Below, in pieces: positions 30,428 to 40,670 of a DNA stretch of 64,000 bases. Location: NCBI GenBank assembly GCA_008690995.1, contig VRMN01000019.1:1-64000 (forward strand). The letters are read 5' to 3'. The position numbers and the translations under genes were made by a program. Origin of the DNA: Porphyridium purpureum. Lineage: Eukaryota; Rhodophyta; Bangiophyceae; Porphyridiales; Porphyridiaceae. The notes beneath the pieces are model-generated. The model was not told where the DNA came from. It was given only the letters and a program-made list of their open reading frames with translations, and ran no database searches. The first letter of the stretch is position 1. The number at the start of each line of letters is the position of its first letter.

Positions 30428-32150
30428 TGCGGACATGTCTCGGCTTTGTCCCCACGTTGGGACCACTCCCGTAGGATTACCTTATGAACGTGAGCGTGAC
30501 AGAAGATGTCAGACGCGAGCTGTTGCTTGCTGGACCTCGAGAACGCGCTGATCAATGGAATGCGTGATCATAAATTTGTGCCCCACGCATCTGGCGTGTG
30601 ACACAAGACACGTTGCGGCCTGTTCGGCCCCGTTGGACTGCACAGTCGCGGGTGCCACCCCAAGAGTGCCACCCTAGCGTGGCAAATCCGCCACCAATGT
30701 TTTTGGGATCCCTTGGCTTGTCTTGCTTCCGAGCGTCAGGCAAGAGAGTCGTACTCCGAGGCAGCCTGCTCGGCATCAGTGCTGGAAATGCAATGGTCTC
30801 AATGCCATGTCGTCGGCCTGACCATCTCCATAGCTTGGATTGGGGATGTGCCTTGAAACTTGAATATACGTGCACGTCATTCTCTTTCCTTTCTTCCCAA
30901 GGGGCCGAAAGCGCCGAGCCGTCGTCGCACGTCTGACAGGTCGTCTACGCTCGCCTATGCAAGCCTTTTCGTATGGTGTGGCATGAGCACATGTAAGAGA
31001 GCGCGAGACGCCGGTGTAGGCTCCACGGCATCAAGTCGTGCTTTCATGGCCCCGCTCGTACAAGTCCTCCATCTCAGTCCTGCTACTCCATTTATGTTTT
31101 GACGGCGTCTGCACTTGGACATCAAATGTCGACCGGTTGGTCTTCGTGGGCGCCTTAGCTTTCCCGAGCTGCTTTGCGGATCCTTGTGACGTCTTCCGCA
31201 AGTACCGGTGTAAAGAGGGATGGACAATGACGAGTCATCTCGTCCCCTGTTTCTCGTCGGTGCGTTCGCCCCAACACACTAACGGTCAAAGTCCAGAATC
31301 ACCTGCAGGAGAGCCGCGTCGCCATTCTTTGACGTGATATAGCCAATATGCACATCTGCCGACTTGTCCTCGCAAATTGCCATGCGGTGGCATGTGGCGT
31401 GCGTCTCTCGGACGAGCACCACCATGTCGTCGGCGTGCAAGACACAGCGTTAGAACCGCAGTCCCGTGACGATTGTGAGATGCGTACAGACGTGCATGGC
31501 GTGGGCTTCCATGCCATCCGCCTCGTTCAGCTTTCTAATAACTGGTTCTCGCAGTCATTCCTATCTTCCCAAGTGCTATCTTTGTAAAGACAGAGGCAAA
31601 GGTAATAATCGAAGTGGATAATGCGTAATCAACGTGCAAACTTGTGCTACTTGGCCAGCTTGATCTTCGGTACGTCTAGGATATCCTCACGGCCATTTGC
31701 AAGACCAGCATGGATAGTACAGGCGATCAGCGCGACGCGCATGAAAACGATGGCGAGATCTCGTCGCAGCGGCGCTGCTAGAAAGCAGCGAATGATGCTG
31801 TCCCGTACAACTGCGCTTAAAGGCGCGAACATGCGCAACCATACGAGAGATTTTCCGTGTACGGTATATGCTTTTGAGAGTTGCAGTGCAAAGCTATACT
31901 CCACTGGCATGCGTATCGGCCCGTGTAGCCGTCTCATCGCCGAGATTTCCCCATCGAATCGTGCACGTCGTTGCACTGCGGCTCCGTTTGCGTTTGCGAC
32001 CAATATAGAGCAGTGTCTGTGTCATTCCTTCAAATCATTTACACATTGGAATCATGCTGGTGCCGAACGCCGGCCTTTGAGCAATCCAATGGGGCTTTCA
32101 GACCATCCCTAGCGTAAGCAGTGTCTAGAGCAATACGGTTACACAAAGCA
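30428..32150. other. Spacer between the two convergent lipase genes
   Basis: I see no confident gene in these 1.7 kb. The best candidate is a 118-codon minus-strand frame at 31647-32003 (MPVEYSFALQLSKAY, FMRVALIACTIHAGL), with one possible membrane segment. It has no family I recognise, and the opposite strand is open there too. Both lipase genes must end transcription here. Confidence 0.4.
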
Positions 32151-34919
32151 TTAGGCCGCTGGGACTTTACTCAGCGCATCGACCAACGCCGTCCACGTAG
32201 TTGCAACATGCTCCGGCATATTAACCTCAAACTGCTCAAAGAGGTCGTCGAACTCGACCTTCTCGCGAATAAGCGTTTCGACCTTCATCAACTGCGCATT
32301 GCGGTACTTGTCTGGTGGGGCGCATACGATGCGGCGCAGCTCCTCCGGGCATACACCAAGGTCCCATATATCTGGACAGTATGCCGGGCTCGTGTACAAC
32401 TGACAAAAGGTCTCCATGATGCCTCGGTACACCCACATCCGATGATGCGCCATCCTTATGGATTGTCGTTTGTAGTGGACCGACTCGACGATGGCCGGGT
32501 CCGCCACGATTTCGCCGTCAATGCGCAGAATGATCTGCGTACCTACATGCATGAATGGCAGCTTGGGGATTCGCGGCACCGGGTCGCCTTCGACGTGTAT
32601 GCGCCACGCGATCCGCACGCGCTCGTTGAAGCACCTACGAAAAAAGTAGTTTCCCACGCGTGGTGAACCGCAAGTTACAAGCACAATTCTGTCGGCGCCA
32701 CACAACTTGCTGAGATGGTAAGCACAAAGCGTCGCTATTGCACCGCCCAGCGAGTGGCCTGTCACAAGCACGGGCCGTTCCTTGATCGAAAGAAGCAACT
32801 GGACCAGCAGAACCACCTCGTCGCGCACGGAAATATATGCCTCGGCAAAGCCAGCATGAACACGGCAGTGTCTTTCTGAAACGTGATCGTACACACTCTG
32901 CAGCTCGGCAAGCCCATGCTGTAGGCCAGCAAGCTTGACCAAGTTTTCAAACTTGCCGAGCGCCTGCCCTTGTTCCGGATTGTCTCGCTCAGTCTGGTCG
33001 TTGGACCCGGGCTTCTTGGTCGCGTTGATGTCCAGCACACGCCGCAGAGGCACCAGGCTCGCGCGAAGATCTGACTTTATGTTTTGTGCAGACTTTGTCC
33101 CCCGGAACGCGACAACCACACAATCATCGGCCTCGCAAACAATGCCATGCGTGTCTGACTCGGCGTGCTCAAGGTGGTGCACAAGCCGAAACTTGCCTTC
33201 GCTCATCATGCGCAAGTCACACGAGGGCGGCTCGGCACATACCTGTGGCGAAGGCTCCGTCGCGAGCCTATCGTCCTCCTCGGTCTGGATCTGCTGCCCG
33301 AATTTGTAGGCAAACATCGAAAAGTTGATGCACAGAATGAGCATCTCGAGCACGAGCTCATGCGTCGCGCAAATAATATTACCGGCAAGGTCGCGGCTCA
33401 TGCGTGGTTTCCAGATCAGTGTCTTCCTCGTGTCGACGACCCGACCGAGCGGAACGAACAGAATGCGCTTGGCGGTCGCAGGATACGCCAGCACGGCCTC
33501 AACGATGAAGAAGGTCAGAGTCACAAACAGAACACAAGATACGCGCGTGTCATCGGAAAAGAGGCGTCCCGTGGCAAGGTAAAAGGCGTGTATGGCATCA
33601 TCGCCAAGAGACGAAAATTGAATAGCGGCACATACCCACGACGCGACCGCGAGCTGCAAGACGCTCGCCTTGAACATGGAGAGCACCAGCGCCTGCGATC
33701 GAAAGAGCTGGTACACGCAGCCGCGCAAGTTGCGCTCGGCACGCCGTATTTCGAGCAAAATGGCGATCAAAAAGCCGAAATCTGCTATGGCGACGAACAA
33801 GACGACCACAAATGTGAAAGCTGGCACGCCCGGACCGCCGCCACCGCTGCTGATACCTAGCTGCAGGCAACGGATGACGCGAAGCCAGGCACAGAACACG
33901 GGAACGTCTGTGACCACGTGAAGTAAAATCAGCGCGATCATGAGAAACGCCGTGTAAAGCACACATGCACTGGCCATGAGCAGTAAAGACCAGGGTGACA
34001 CGGGCGCTATGCTCCCGAGAAGTCGGGCCTTCATGAGCGCATACAGAAAAAAGCTGCCTTGATACAGCGCATACAAGATGATGTCAACCACCTGGAGGCC
34101 GCGAAGCGAGTGCTGCTGTTCAATGAGCAATGGGACTAACGAGCCTGGCGTTCCGTCAAAGTCAGTGATGAAGTCGAGCACTCTCTGCTCCTCAAAGATG
34201 CGAAGTGGTAATGTGCTGATCACGATGATCGGCAAGATCACGAGGATAAGAATCTGCTGGGACACACGGATCGAGCGCGGAGCGTGCCAATACACCCACG
34301 CGAGGTCGACGCCGAGCACCAAAAACAAGCCGGCAAACAGAAACCCGAAGACAATCTGCACCGTGGTATTGGCCGATCCAATACTGAAGAAGATAGTAAC
34401 CGTCTCAACATCACCGGGACCCGTGGCTACGGTAAGCTCCTCGTCCGGGTCACCGCTGGCCGCCATGCCAATGGCCACACCCAAGCTAATTGCCATGCCT
34501 ACCACCCAGATCATTGTCATGCTTGTCATTTGTTTCCCATTAAATGTCTCCATGAGCAGTTTGTGGCGCGCACCCTGCGAGTGCAACTCGAACACGTCCG
34601 TCACGAGCTTGACGTGGCTCTGCGCAACATCATCCGGCTCCGTGCCGAATGTCGAATGAGCGCTGTGTGAGGGCGGCGGTGCATCTGCAGCGCGCGTCGA
34701 TTTTCTGAGCAGTGCGTCGACACGGTACCGCAGCGCTTGCCTTGTTGACGAGCGCCAAATGTTTCTCCCCTGCGCCTGCGCTTGCTCATCACCGTTCTCC
34801 TCGCTTCCCGCCGAACTAAAATTTAGCTCGCTGACCTGCGTGTCGCGCGACAACTTCCGACTCGGCTGCGGGACCAGCATGTCCGCCAGCGTAGCAGCCG
34901 CCGTTCTGTCTGCCGCCAT
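32151..34919 (-). CDS. Multispan membrane class 3 lipase, paralogue 2
   Basis: This 922-residue paralogue of the gene at 27686-30427 is encoded on the opposite strand, tail to tail. It has the same plan: about 105 polar residues, KLVTDVFELHSQG ahead of the first span, about eight membrane spans, then the lipase domain with VVAFRGTKSAQNIKSD, CRVHAGFAEAYISV, VTGHSLGGAIATLCAYHLSK, VTCGSPRVGN, EGDPVPRIPKLP and AHHRMWVYRG. The catalytic Ser, Asp and His are all kept, so it should be active. The two differ most between the FRGTK and VHxGF motifs, the lid region, which may set substrate preference. The ATG at 34919 gives a start that agrees with the paralogue. Confidence 0.87.
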   Translation of the reverse strand: MAADRTAAATLADMLVPQPSRKLSRDTQVSELNFSSAGSEENGDEQAQAQGRNIWRSSTRQALRYRVDALLRKSTRAADAPPPSHSAHSTFGTEPDDVAQSHVKLVTDVFELHSQGARHKLLMETFNGKQMTSMTMIWVVGMAISLGVAIGMAASGDPDEELTVATGPGDVETVTIFFSIGSANTTVQIVFGFLFAGLFLVLGVDLAWVYWHAPRSIRVSQQILILVILPIIVISTLPLRIFEEQRVLDFITDFDGTPGSLVPLLIEQQHSLRGLQVVDIILYALYQGSFFLYALMKARLLGSIAPVSPWSLLLMASACVLYTAFLMIALILLHVVTDVPVFCAWLRVIRCLQLGISSGGGGPGVPAFTFVVVLFVAIADFGFLIAILLEIRRAERNLRGCVYQLFRSQALVLSMFKASVLQLAVASWVCAAIQFSSLGDDAIHAFYLATGRLFSDDTRVSCVLFVTLTFFIVEAVLAYPATAKRILFVPLGRVVDTRKTLIWKPRMSRDLAGNIICATHELVLEMLILCINFSMFAYKFGQQIQTEEDDRLATEPSPQVCAEPPSCDLRMMSEGKFRLVHHLEHAESDTHGIVCEADDCVVVAFRGTKSAQNIKSDLRASLVPLRRVLDINATKKPGSNDQTERDNPEQGQALGKFENLVKLAGLQHGLAELQSVYDHVSERHCRVHAGFAEAYISVRDEVVLLVQLLLSIKERPVLVTGHSLGGAIATLCAYHLSKLCGADRIVLVTCGSPRVGNYFFRRCFNERVRIAWRIHVEGDPVPRIPKLPFMHVGTQIILRIDGEIVADPAIVESVHYKRQSIRMAHHRMWVYRGIMETFCQLYTSPAYCPDIWDLGVCPEELRRIVCAPPDKYRNAQLMKVETLIREKVEFDDLFEQFEVNMPEHVATTWTALVDALSKVPAA

Positions 34920-35955
34920 GACGAGCAGCTCCGCGACTGTTCCACACGGCTACGAGCAGCATATGCCGTTGCCCGGCCGGCCTGCCGGCTGCGGTCGCCT
35001 CCACGTTCGTGCGGAGCGAGCGAGCGAGGACACGAAACAGCTTCGCTCAGGCTTGAAACCAGCCCAGAAAGACTTGTCGCGACACTGAACGAATGACAGG
35101 AATCGGCACCCGCCTCACCACGCACACCAGCAGTCCGACGCGCGCGGACGCGCGAGACAATGGGGCAAATTGAGAAGCGTGCGAGACAGGCACGTTACCG
35201 GACGCTGTACTTCGGCGAATTGCACCCGGCACATCGGGCAATTGAGAAAAGAGCAGCGGAAGGAGAAATCAAGAGGGTGGTGGTGAAGCGGGGGCGACAG
35301 GACGGACGTGCACCACCGTCGGAACTGCAAGCAGGAGGGCCGCAGTGGGTTAATCCCTTGGCCGTGTACCATAGGTATACCGTCGCACACTTGAACAAGT
35401 CAGGACGCCGATTCGGCGCAAACTCAATTGTACGTCGTGAAGAGATCGTGAACATGCAGTCTGGAGCCGCCGCTGCCAGCGTGACAGCATGTGCAGGAGA
35501 ACGGTATAAAACGTAGAGCCACACCTGAGGACCACTTTCCTGTGCAGCAAGAGAGAAGGGGAACCAAGAAGAGATTGTTGAAAGGAACAACAGCTTGACA
35601 GCGAAAAGACTCAAGCAGGTTAGCCTTGGACGCGTCAAGCTCCATTAAAACGGCAAGGAAAGCCCACCTGGTGTGGACTCAACCGCGGTTCCAAACTGTC
35701 CCCCAGCAATAATCCCAAAACGGTGAGCCTGGGGGTTGTCAACTCGACAAACTCTTCAGTCTCAAGTCTCGAAAAGGAAAACTTTCGACACAGTGAGGCA
35801 GAGCAACCCGCCGCGGAATGAGCCGCTTTCGGAGAGCCGCCGGGTAGTCGAGCTAAAGGGCAGCCGGCACTGCCTGGCAGCCGGCGCATGGGTATAGAAG
35901 AGCCCCTGGGTATCCCACTCGGGCGAGAGAAAGAAAGGAAAAAAAGGAAAAAACG
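34920..35955. other. Upstream region of lipase 2 and left flank of the gag-only element
   Basis: No gene is supported; the open frame at 35160-35516 has no recognisable features. A TATAAAA at about 35502 could drive rightward transcription. The last bases (35925-35954) are a long purine tract (GAGAAAGAAAGGAAAAAAAG) that looks like a retroelement polypurine tract directly before the LTR at 35956. Confidence 0.4.
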
Positions 35956-36334
35956 TGGAAGAATCAAGGTCGTCCTGTCACTCCCCAAGCTGTACTTAAT
36001 ATCGGTTCGGGGTACAGCGAAAGGAGGCATGTTTTCGAAACCACTCCGGGCGGCCATTAGCCGTTTCGGCCGCACTTCGAATACGTGCCGGGTTCGAACG
36101 CCAACACCGTCCGAAACCCGCACGCGAGCAGAAGTCCGAGGCTCGGGAGAAGGTACTTAAGCCGGACCGAGCAGGCAGCTCTGTGGGATGTAGCGTAGAG
36201 TTTTAGTTAGAGGCTCTGACACATAGGCGTATGGTAAAAGGTGCTTTACTAGTAGCACTGGACCCTCTCAGTCTTCTTGGGCGTTTGGTGGTGAAAACGC
36301 TGTTGGCTGCGCTCGATCTCATATTCCCTTCTAG
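35956..36334 (+). repeat. LTR of element E (379 bp)
   Basis: The LTR starts TGGAAGAA and ends CCCTTCTAG. A second copy of the same length lies in reverse orientation at 62481-62859, about 98 percent identical (about seven differences by eye). A gag coding region begins about 120 bases to the right. A polypurine-like tract lies just to the left, as if other element sequence had been there too. Confidence 0.75.
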
Positions 36335-36456
36335 GGTTATGAGCCCAGACCTAGTGTCTGCGACGGCGGTGATCATTGCGGGAATTGCGATCCGAGCGAG
36401 CACGCTGAGCAGCCCGGAAACAGCTTGAACATCGAAGGCCGGAATTGCGAGAGGAA

Positions 36457-37587
36457 ATGGAGCACCAGGAAGGTGGAATGGAACACTCGCACGCGAATGG
36501 CCGCGGAATGGAAGACGGACCTTCCGCAGAGGAGCATTTCATTCAGCAGATGCGGGCGGAAATGGAGGCCCAGCTGCATGCCACGCTAGCTGCAGAACGA
36601 GCGCGGATCGAACAGGAGTTCGCGCATCGGCTAGGCCAGCTGGAGCAACAGTATGCTCGGAGCGTGAGCGTCAATGCGGTGGCACCAGGAGCATCGGACA
36701 GCCCTCGCGCAGCCAGCCGCGCCGTGCGAGTCGCCAAGATGATGCCTTATGAAGGGCGACGCGACGTGCCGACAATACTCGTCTGGCAGAATGCGGCGCG
36801 TACTCGAGTATACAACCCTCTCACGCAGGAGGTTGCGGTTGCGAGACGCGCTTGGACCAGCGCAGATGAAAGGCACGCTATAGAGGTGGCGTCTACCTAC
36901 CTGGCTGGTAACGCGATGCTTTGGTGGATAAGCTTAGAGGTGAGGCCGGTGCAGTTCGACGAATTCCTCGGCGCAGTGCATTCCAACTTCGCACCAGCAA
37001 ACGCAGCGAAGCAAGCGCGTGACGAGCTTGCTGCGTGCGTGCAAGGCACGCGCGACGTGCGCGAATACGAGACGGCATTTTCGCAGATCTGTCTGCGCAT
37101 CGCCGGGCTCTCAGAGGAAGAGAAGCTCGACCGTTTCTTGCGCGGGCTGAGCAAGCGCGTCCGAGTCTTCGTGGAAATGTCGGAACCGTCCACCTTCAAT
37201 GGAGCTGTAGAAAAGGCCACGAACGTGGACGAGGTGCTGAATCGTGACGGGCGCCAGCAAGCGTACCGTGCCCCGGCGACGAGCCAGAGCGGGCCTGCCC
37301 CCATGGAGCTCGGGTCGGCGGAGTGGGCGGAGGAACAGCCTGTAACTGAACGCCGTCCCAGCCGTGCGGCAGGCAAAGGCCGCGGGCGCCAAATGAGAAA
37401 GCATGGTCGCGGAAAGGGTGGAGGCAAACGCGCTACGCGCGGCGAGCAAGACAAGACTGCCAGCAAGGAGAGCGGCGGCCCGCGATGCTACCGGTGCAAG
37501 CGTCGAGGCCACATTGCCCGTGAGTGCCGAAACTCCACGGCCGCCTACGTCACGGTGGATGTTATCCGTTCGACCCCAGTCACCTAG
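36457..37587 (+). CDS. gag: Retrotransposon gag protein of element E
   Basis: This is a gag protein of about 376 residues. An N-terminal coiled coil rich in Glu, Gln and Ala (residues about 25-70, EMEAQLHATLAAERARIEQE) is followed by the retrotransposon gag core (WTSADERHAIEVASTYLAGN, WWISLEV, FDEFLGAVHSNF, ...EYETAFSQICLRI, DRFLRGLSKRVRVFV). A basic stretch and a CCHC knuckle (CYRCKRRGHIARECR) end it. The core resembles the gag of element B, so the lineages are related. The ATG at 36457 is the first in frame after a stop-free leader. No pol lies downstream. Confidence 0.8.
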   Translation: MEHQEGGMEHSHANGRGMEDGPSAEEHFIQQMRAEMEAQLHATLAAERARIEQEFAHRLGQLEQQYARSVSVNAVAPGASDSPRAASRAVRVAKMMPYEGRRDVPTILVWQNAARTRVYNPLTQEVAVARRAWTSADERHAIEVASTYLAGNAMLWWISLEVRPVQFDEFLGAVHSNFAPANAAKQARDELAACVQGTRDVREYETAFSQICLRIAGLSEEEKLDRFLRGLSKRVRVFVEMSEPSTFNGAVEKATNVDEVLNRDGRQQAYRAPATSQSGPAPMELGSAEWAEEQPVTERRPSRAAGKGRGRQMRKHGRGKGGGKRATRGEQDKTASKESGGPRCYRCKRRGHIARECRNSTAAYVTVDVIRSTPVT

Positions 37588-37644
37588 AACGGTTCGGTTA
37601 ATCCGAAACCGGTAAGCCGTTAAACCGGCAGACCGTTTAACCGT
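37588..37644. repeat. Short inverted and direct repeats of CCGGTTAA type
   Basis: Overlapping words AACGGTTCGGTTAA, GAAACCGG, GTTAAACCGG and CCGTTTAACCG form a compact cluster of imperfect palindromes between the gag stop and the heat-shock-element block. Confidence 0.5.
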
Positions 37645-37681
37645 TTCTAGAAGCTTCTAGAGGTTCCAGAACCTTCTAGAC
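37645..37681. promoter_or_regulatory. Heat-shock element cluster
   Basis: Alternating TTC and GAA triplets at 5-base spacing form two blocks of four: TTC 37645, GAA 37650, TTC 37655, GAG 37660; then TTC 37664, GAA 37669, TTC 37674, GA 37679. This is the known recognition pattern for trimeric heat-shock factor. The clear target gene is missing: retroelement gag ends 58 bases to the left and nothing recognisable starts to the right. Confidence 0.6.
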
Positions 37682-40670
37682 GCGCGCAGAAATGTCAATG
37701 ATTTGCATTGTCATTTCTCTTGGCGCCTTGCTGTCCCTGGTGGAAGTAAGAGTAAAAAAAGGCGACGCGCCTGCCCGGACTAGCCGGTCAGGTCTTGCTC
37801 GGAGACAGAAGAGGTAAGAAGAGAGAGAGTAAAAAGGCACAGCATCGGTAACACGACCCAATCCGACGGTTTGCGTCCGGGTTAACAACGTCGTCGGCAT
37901 TGCGTGTGAATCTGTGCGCATCTTCGAACGTTGGAGGTTCCCATAAATAAAGATGCATACGCACCCGTGTCTTCAGTCCCTGCAGAGTGAAGAGCAAACA
38001 ATTGGCGTTGGCTAGGCGCGGTGCGAAAAGACACAAAGCTACGAACAACTGCGCATAGACGCCGACCAATCTAGTGTTCTGCTTGAGAGAACTCAAATCT
38101 TTTTGTGCCCTGCCTTCCACGTTGTGCGGCTAGAACGACTTGGTCACTGCGGTCGTAAATTCAGCATACGTATGCGGCTTGTGTTCCGCACGTACTGTCC
38201 GGTACTAATCGGCCACCCGCTCCCACCAAGAAAGTGCTACGCGTTTACACAGCAATACCTTCTCCCGCAGAAATCCATGTCTGACTCTAATTACACCATT
38301 CACGGATCGCTGGGCTTTAGACATGATCCTTTGCATTTACCCTTCATGAATGCAACGCCTGTACCAACCGCTAACCGTCACCGTACGACACCGGCGACGG
38401 GTTGAGAGTCTCGGGCAGTTTTCCTGGCCTAGCAGTGGATGCGCCCTACTTGAATAGCAGCGTCCAGGGTACAGCCAAAGTTGCAGACCCTGTGTCCAGA
38501 GCAAGTCTAAATATAGCAACACGCAAGTTTCCTTGCTCGTGCCACGGAAGTCACAGGCGTTTCGAGCAAATCGGGGGTCTCTGCTTATGATGCACTGGAG
38601 ACACGCATGAACGGGTCTCGTCCGCACACAGGATGCAAAAGGACATGCTCGTCAGCGACACCAAGATTGCTTGAGTAGCCTAACGAGATGGTTGAGATGT
38701 TAAAGAGTACAAAACAAGAAATTGTATTGTTCCAGGACAGGGTTCCTTGCACCAGTCGATTAAGTTCAACTGTACAAACCCAGCACAATTGGGATATCAT
38801 TTTTCATTTTTTACGTAACCTGTGATTGACAGCACTTCTGCAACTCTGCTTTTTGCGCTTTTAGCGATAGGATTTCGGCGGCAAAAGCAGCGCAGCTTTT
38901 CCCCAGCGATAAGGTGAGAGCTTTTCAAAGTTTAGCGTGCTGCTCGTCGAAGCCGGCTTGCACCCACGGCCTTAACTGATCACACATATCAAGCACCATC
39001 ATCTCTCAAGACGCGGTAATATCAGCGCGAAGTCGTGACTTTGATGCAGGTGCCTGGAATCCCGAGATCCGACCGACATCCATCTCGGATAGCTTGACCT
39101 TAGGCGGGGCGCGATTTAATCGTTTAAAATGCTCCTATTCATCGCCAAACGCGACCTCCCTTTCTTCACGGCGCAACGAAATGTCACCCCAACCGCGGAT
39201 CCTTGTTCCACCCTTCCTCGTCACTATCCGCTTGCCCGTTTTTTCTCGAAGCGATCTTGCTCTTAACACTGTCTAAGAGTGAACGCAGACAAACTGCTGG
39301 CTAGAATAGAGAAAGTGCTTTGTTTTAAATGAGTCCACAGACGCGAAGACTTCTGGACTCACAGCCCCTAGTACAAAGATGACAGTGGGAAGGCCGCTAG
39401 GCCGCAAGACACCCGTGCAAAGGCGCCGGGTCCCCAAGTGTATTCAGGCACAGCACACACACACGCACACACACACACGCGCGCGCGACAGTACTCTAGG
39501 GTTTACAAAAAATGCCTAAGAAGATTCCGTACATCCAGCTAGGTGATCGGTGTCGAAAGTGCCAGCAACCGACGGCGATACAAAACTTTCGCAAGGGCGA
39601 TGAAGTCAGTGCCCAAACGAGGGCGATATCACAAATTCATTTACGAGTTAACACATAGAAAAGAGCCACCAAGCTGTGGCACTGCTAGACAGGGAGCTAC
39701 ACTCAAGAAATCCAATGCTTTTGATGACTCAACACCTCGCTTTACTCCAAGCCAAAACGATAGCGGTCAGAACAGCAGCACCACTCCTTGCCGGGTAAGC
39801 CAGTGTGCTGCGTGCGACGCCCGCCCACGAGACTGCTTATCTCTCATCGCCACGGAGCTGCATGTTCCTCGGCCTATACTCCACGCGACGCCCGGTCCAC
39901 GCGCCCGCAATAATGTTTGCCACGAGCTCACGCACGTCGCGCCATTCAAGCAGCCGACGCAACTTGCAAAACACAAGCTGTTGGCAGTAGAATCAGTGGG
40001 TGCTGTACTCTCGGCAGAGTGTGCACGAAACGTCCCGCGAAGCATTGTTGACACGCGTGACAAGGTGGAAGAAATGGGCGATTCGGTCGACCGAGGGATA
40101 CTTTAGCATCAGGGCAGACGAAGCAGCCGGCGTGAGGTAGGGACGAGGAGGTAGCTTCGTATGTTTTTGCCGCCAGGGGGTGCCAAGGGACTCGTTTTGG
40201 TGTTTGAGGAATAAAAGTGGCTGCTCCTGTGCGCGGAGTTTCAACTCAAGCCGTACGGTACAGTGAGGTACAGTACGGTGTGGCTGCGCTGATGTGCAGC
40301 CGGGCGTGTCGCGCTGAAGCAACGAGGTGCGCGTTGTTCGACGCTTCGATCCACGCAGCGGTCCGCGCCTCGGATCGCTCGGTTTGTGGCCAGCTCGAGC
40401 CGCGCTCGCCTTACGGTTTGGACCCCTAGACACACCGAGGGCTGGGCGGACTAGGCTCAGTGCGGAAGCAAGCACTCAAATCAACAGATGTTGCTTTCCG
40501 CTCGCAGCTGGGGCGCGTCGAATACTGCACACACTGCCGCTTCGGAAGAAAGAGGCACGGTTGCTAAAGAAGCCGCTGTGGGTCATGTGCACAGCAAGGA
40601 GAAACTTTCAGAGAAGACAGCTTCGTACCTTTTTTCTCGATGCTTTCGGATATGCAGCCACGGATCTGCA
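37682..40670. other. Three-kilobase stretch without a recognisable gene
   Basis: Open frames here (for example 38103-38405 and 39543-40106 plus, 39993-40475 minus) have no motifs I recognise, and both strands are open in places. A CA/CG dinucleotide repeat lies at 39451-39487. The interval separates retroelement E from the acyltransferase gene and could hold promoter sequence or a spliced gene that I cannot resolve. Confidence 0.4.
39451..39487. repeat. CA/CG microsatellite
   Basis: A run of alternating CA dinucleotides passes into CG dinucleotides. Confidence 0.9.

Larger units (their letters stand above)
35956..37587 (+). mobile_element. Gag-only LTR retrotransposon fragment E
   Basis: An LTR is followed by a leader and a gag coding region. 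No protease, integrase or RT follows, and no right LTR is seen. It is either a non-autonomous element of the type described in plants as TR-GAG, or a remnant. It is incomplete. The age cannot be set from paired LTRs; the sister LTR at 62481 differs by about 2 percent. Confidence 0.65.

Noticed and set aside
35160-35516. Plus-strand 118-codon frame upstream of element E
   Set aside because: Basic low-complexity composition, no family, and overlapping minus frames are equally long.
36090-36110. GGTTCGAACGCC in the family E LTR as a tRNA or SINE B-box
   Set aside because: No A-box at a suitable distance and no T-arm pairing around the loop.
39543-40106. Plus-strand 187-codon frame as a gene
   Set aside because: No recognisable motif, and the opposite strand is open over the same stretch.
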